From: Flammeovirga pacifica
GTDB lineage: Bacteria > Bacteroidota > Bacteroidia > Cytophagales > Flammeovirgaceae
Length of the DNA: 64,000 nucleotides
Reading direction: 5' to 3'
Assembly: GCF_000807855.2 (NCBI RefSeq)
Contig: NZ_JRYR02000001.1
Location: forward strand, 1,090,565-1,154,564
Part shown: piece by piece, positions 62,284 to 64,000 of the stretch
How positions within the stretch are numbered: position 1 is the first letter of the stretch
Layout of the letters: every line of letters starts with the position of its first letter
The notes under the pieces: generated by a model
Told to the model about the DNA's origin: nothing
The model's input: the letters and a program-made list of their open reading frames with translations, nothing else
Databases searched by the model: none
Translations under genes and position numbers: made by a program

Positions 62284-63489
62284 TTAACTTAAACCTGATA
62301 AATATCCTGTAGTCCAAGCAGCTTGAAAATTGAATCCACCTGTTATACCATCAATGTCTAAAACTTCTCCAGCGAAATGTAAGTTTTTGACTTTTTTACT
62401 TTCCATAGTCTTAACATCGACATCAGTTAGTGCTATTCCACCACAGGTCACAAATTCTTCTTTGAATTTAGTCGTCCCATTTACTTGATATTTATCTGCT
62501 AAAAGAACTTCCACAATTCTATTCAATTCTTTTTTACTAAGATCTAACCAAAGCTTAGTTTCTGGAATCTCTAATCTTTGGATAATATAATCCCATAATC
62601 TTTGAGGTAATTCAAATGGGTTATTATTCTTAATTTGCTTTTTCTTCAAAGCTACCTTTTGATCTGCAACAAATACCCTCAACTCTTGATCCGATTTCTT
62701 ATTATACCAAGAAACTAGGATTTCAAATTGATAATTTCTTTCATAAAGCATTCTTGCTCCCCATGCAGAAGTTCTTAGAATAGCAGGACCACTTAATCCC
62801 CAATGGGTAATTAGTAACGGACCTTCCTCACTAAGTTTTTTTTCTCCAACTACTCTAACTTTTGCATTATTAACCGACAACCCCATTAATTTAGTTAATG
62901 GCTTATGATTGATTTTAAAAGTAAATAGTGAAGGAACAGGATCTTCTATGGCATGACCTAACTTTTTCAGCCAATCAAAGCTTTCTTTTTTAGGTAACCC
63001 ACCTACAGTTACAATTACCTTATCAAATATTTCTTCTTGATCTTTAAATGATAACTCTATTCTACCATCTTCTAGCGGGGATAGTTTTAAGACTTCTCGA
63101 CTAAGGTGTAGACTGACATTGTTTTTCTTAGCTTCTGCTGTAAGACAATCTATGATGGTCTGAGAATCGTCGGTTTCTGGAAACATTCTTCCATCATCTT
63201 CCGCCTTAATTTTCACCCCTCTTTCTTTAAACCATTCTACAGTATGTTCTCCATTGAAACGTCCGAACGCTTTTTTTAGAAATCTTTCACCTCGCGGATA
63301 ATTTTTTGATAATTTCACCGGATTAAATACCACGTTAGTGACATTACATCGACCACCACCCGATATTTTCACCTTGCCTAACACCTTAGATGTTTTTTCG
63401 AAAAGGTGAACTTCATTGTCATTATTATTTGCAGCAGTAATTGCAGAAAAATAACCTGCAGCTCCGCCTCCTATTACAGCAATCTTCAT
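62284..63489 (-). CDS. HI0933/BaiN-family flavoprotein (NAD(P)/FAD-dependent oxidoreductase)
   Basis: A 401-residue flavoprotein of the HI0933-like family (also labelled YhiN, BaiN or aminoacetone oxidase). The FAD-binding motif IAVIGGGAAGYFSAITAANN opens the protein. The family signatures KVKISGGGRCNVTN, FVTCGGIALTDVD and the C-terminal LHFAGEVLDIDGITGGFNFQAAWTTG are intact. The true reaction of most members is not established; BaiN is reported to act in bile-acid dehydroxylation in gut clostridia, which is unlikely to be the role here. It precedes its own terminator and stands alone. Confidence 0.93.
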   Translation of the reverse strand: MKIAVIGGGAAGYFSAITAANNNDNEVHLFEKTSKVLGKVKISGGGRCNVTNVVFNPVKLSKNYPRGERFLKKAFGRFNGEHTVEWFKERGVKIKAEDDGRMFPETDDSQTIIDCLTAEAKKNNVSLHLSREVLKLSPLEDGRIELSFKDQEEIFDKVIVTVGGLPKKESFDWLKKLGHAIEDPVPSLFTFKINHKPLTKLMGLSVNNAKVRVVGEKKLSEEGPLLITHWGLSGPAILRTSAWGARMLYERNYQFEILVSWYNKKSDQELRVFVADQKVALKKKQIKNNNPFELPQRLWDYIIQRLEIPETKLWLDLSKKELNRIVEVLLADKYQVNGTTKFKEEFVTCGGIALTDVDVKTMESKKVKNLHFAGEVLDIDGITGGFNFQAAWTTGYLSGLS

Positions 63490-63494
63490 AATTT

Positions 63495-63544
63495 AAATAT
63501 AAAAAATAAGAGCATGTTTACTTCGTTTTTGTAAACATGCTCTT
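63495..63544 (-). terminator. Terminator of the YfhO-like gene
   Basis: A 14-bp perfect stem (63508-63521 with 63531-63544, arm AAGAGCATGTTTAC) followed on the minus strand by a T-rich run. Confidence 0.85.
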
Positions 63545-63564
63545 AAAATATCATCTATTTTTAT

Positions 63565-64000
63565 TTAATCTTTCTTAGATCTAACCGTCATAAATACAGC
63601 AACACCTAATAGAATCCAACATAAGTAACCTGCAATTCTAGAGATACCTCCACCAATTACATACGATTGAGGATCAAAATCGAAAGTAATTTCATGTGTA
63701 CCAGCAGGAACTTGAAGTCCTCTTAAAACATAATTAGCACACACTATGTCTACTTTCTCCCCATCAATTTTGGCTACCCAACCTGCAGGATAATATACTT
63801 CTGAGAATACCGCAAAACCACCGTTTTGACTAGTAGATGTATATTTCAATCTTCTTTGATTAAATTCTACTAACTCTACTTTATCAGATCCACTTGCAGA
63901 AGTTTTTATTTCTTGCGGGAATCTTGACACATTCACCACTGCCTGCTTAGAAGGATCAATAGTTGATAAAGCTTCCATTTCTTCATTAGGAGAATTTACT
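63565..64000 (-). CDS. YfhO-like membrane protein, C-terminal part (runs off the window)
   Basis: The last 145 codons of a minus-strand gene; the frame stays open to the window edge, so the ATG at 63978 is internal and the gene is truncated by the window, not by mutation. The visible part has a beta-rich periplasmic region with the YfhO hallmark VFSEVYYPAGWVAKIDGEKVDIVCANYVLRGLQVPAGTHEI, then a final transmembrane helix (GYLCWILLGVAVFMTV) and a basic end. YfhO proteins are large multipass proteins thought to be glycosyltransferases for cell-envelope polymers. Confidence 0.85.
   Translation of the reverse strand, partial: VNSPNEEMEALSTIDPSKQAVVNVSRFPQEIKTSASGSDKVELVEFNQRRLKYTSTSQNGGFAVFSEVYYPAGWVAKIDGEKVDIVCANYVLRGLQVPAGTHEITFDFDPQSYVIGGGISRIAGYLCWILLGVAVFMTVRSKKD

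Noticed and set aside
1-64000. CRISPR arrays, tRNA or rRNA genes, insertion sequences
   Set aside because: No regularly spaced repeats, cloverleaf sequences, rRNA segments or transposase-like proteins were recognised on reading both strands by eye.

Overview
The window is about 64 kb of AT-rich chromosome from a member of the Bacteroidota, most likely a marine Cytophagales bacterium close to Flammeovirga (the phylum is well supported, the genus is inference). Evidence: three SusC-like TonB-dependent receptors with carboxypeptidase-regulatory N-termini, DUF4249 and GSCFA proteins, the enlarged plant/Bacteroidota-type IspG, TPR-SpoIIE phosphatases, and several exact TAnnTTTG -7 boxes, some with a TTG or TTTG 19-23 bases upstream. 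There is no tRNA, rRNA, CRISPR array, insertion sequence or prophage that I can recognise. The gene order is mostly that of an ordinary housekeeping chromosome.

1-8.3 kb: an AP2-domain protein with a decayed HNH part, a TPR-SpoIIE phosphatase, an unpaired C-terminal transketolase subunit, a GSCFA protein, a PafA-type alkaline phosphatase and GlpD. 8.5-15.7 kb: a TonB receptor/DUF4249 lipoprotein pair, a membrane GAF-PAS protein without an output domain, a flavin reductase, and an AraC-type regulator behind a 0.5 kb leader region. 15.9-24.4 kb: ispG, rpsA with a structured 5' leader, and a second TonB receptor/lipoprotein pair.

24.5-34.6 kb is one metabolic unit. It holds both methylmalonyl-CoA mutase subunits, all four subunits of a sodium-translocating methylmalonyl-CoA decarboxylase (carboxyltransferase, gamma/delta anchor, biotin carrier, beta channel), methylmalonyl-CoA epimerase and, divergently, the MeaB GTPase. 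Together they interconvert succinyl-CoA and propionyl-CoA and couple the decarboxylation to Na+ export.

34.7-40.3 kb: thioesterase, ArsC-like protein, a second TPR-SpoIIE phosphatase, a ROK kinase without the usual zinc site, purN and yebC. 40.35-45.5 kb is the most unusual part: a three-gene operon made of a 56-residue protein, an Afp11/baseplate-J-like protein typical of contractile injection systems, and a membrane-anchored coiled-coil/beta-propeller protein. No sheath, tube, spike or ATPase gene lies nearby.

45.7-64 kb: thioredoxin, nitroreductase, proline dehydrogenase, an orphan FtsX-type permease, a CLC-family transporter with fluoride-type motifs, an ACT-only protein plus a MsrB-MsrA fusion, dapA, a LysM protein, an EamA transporter, two secreted proteins of unknown role, a third TonB receptor, a HI0933/BaiN-type flavoprotein and the 3' end of a YfhO-like membrane protein that runs off the window.
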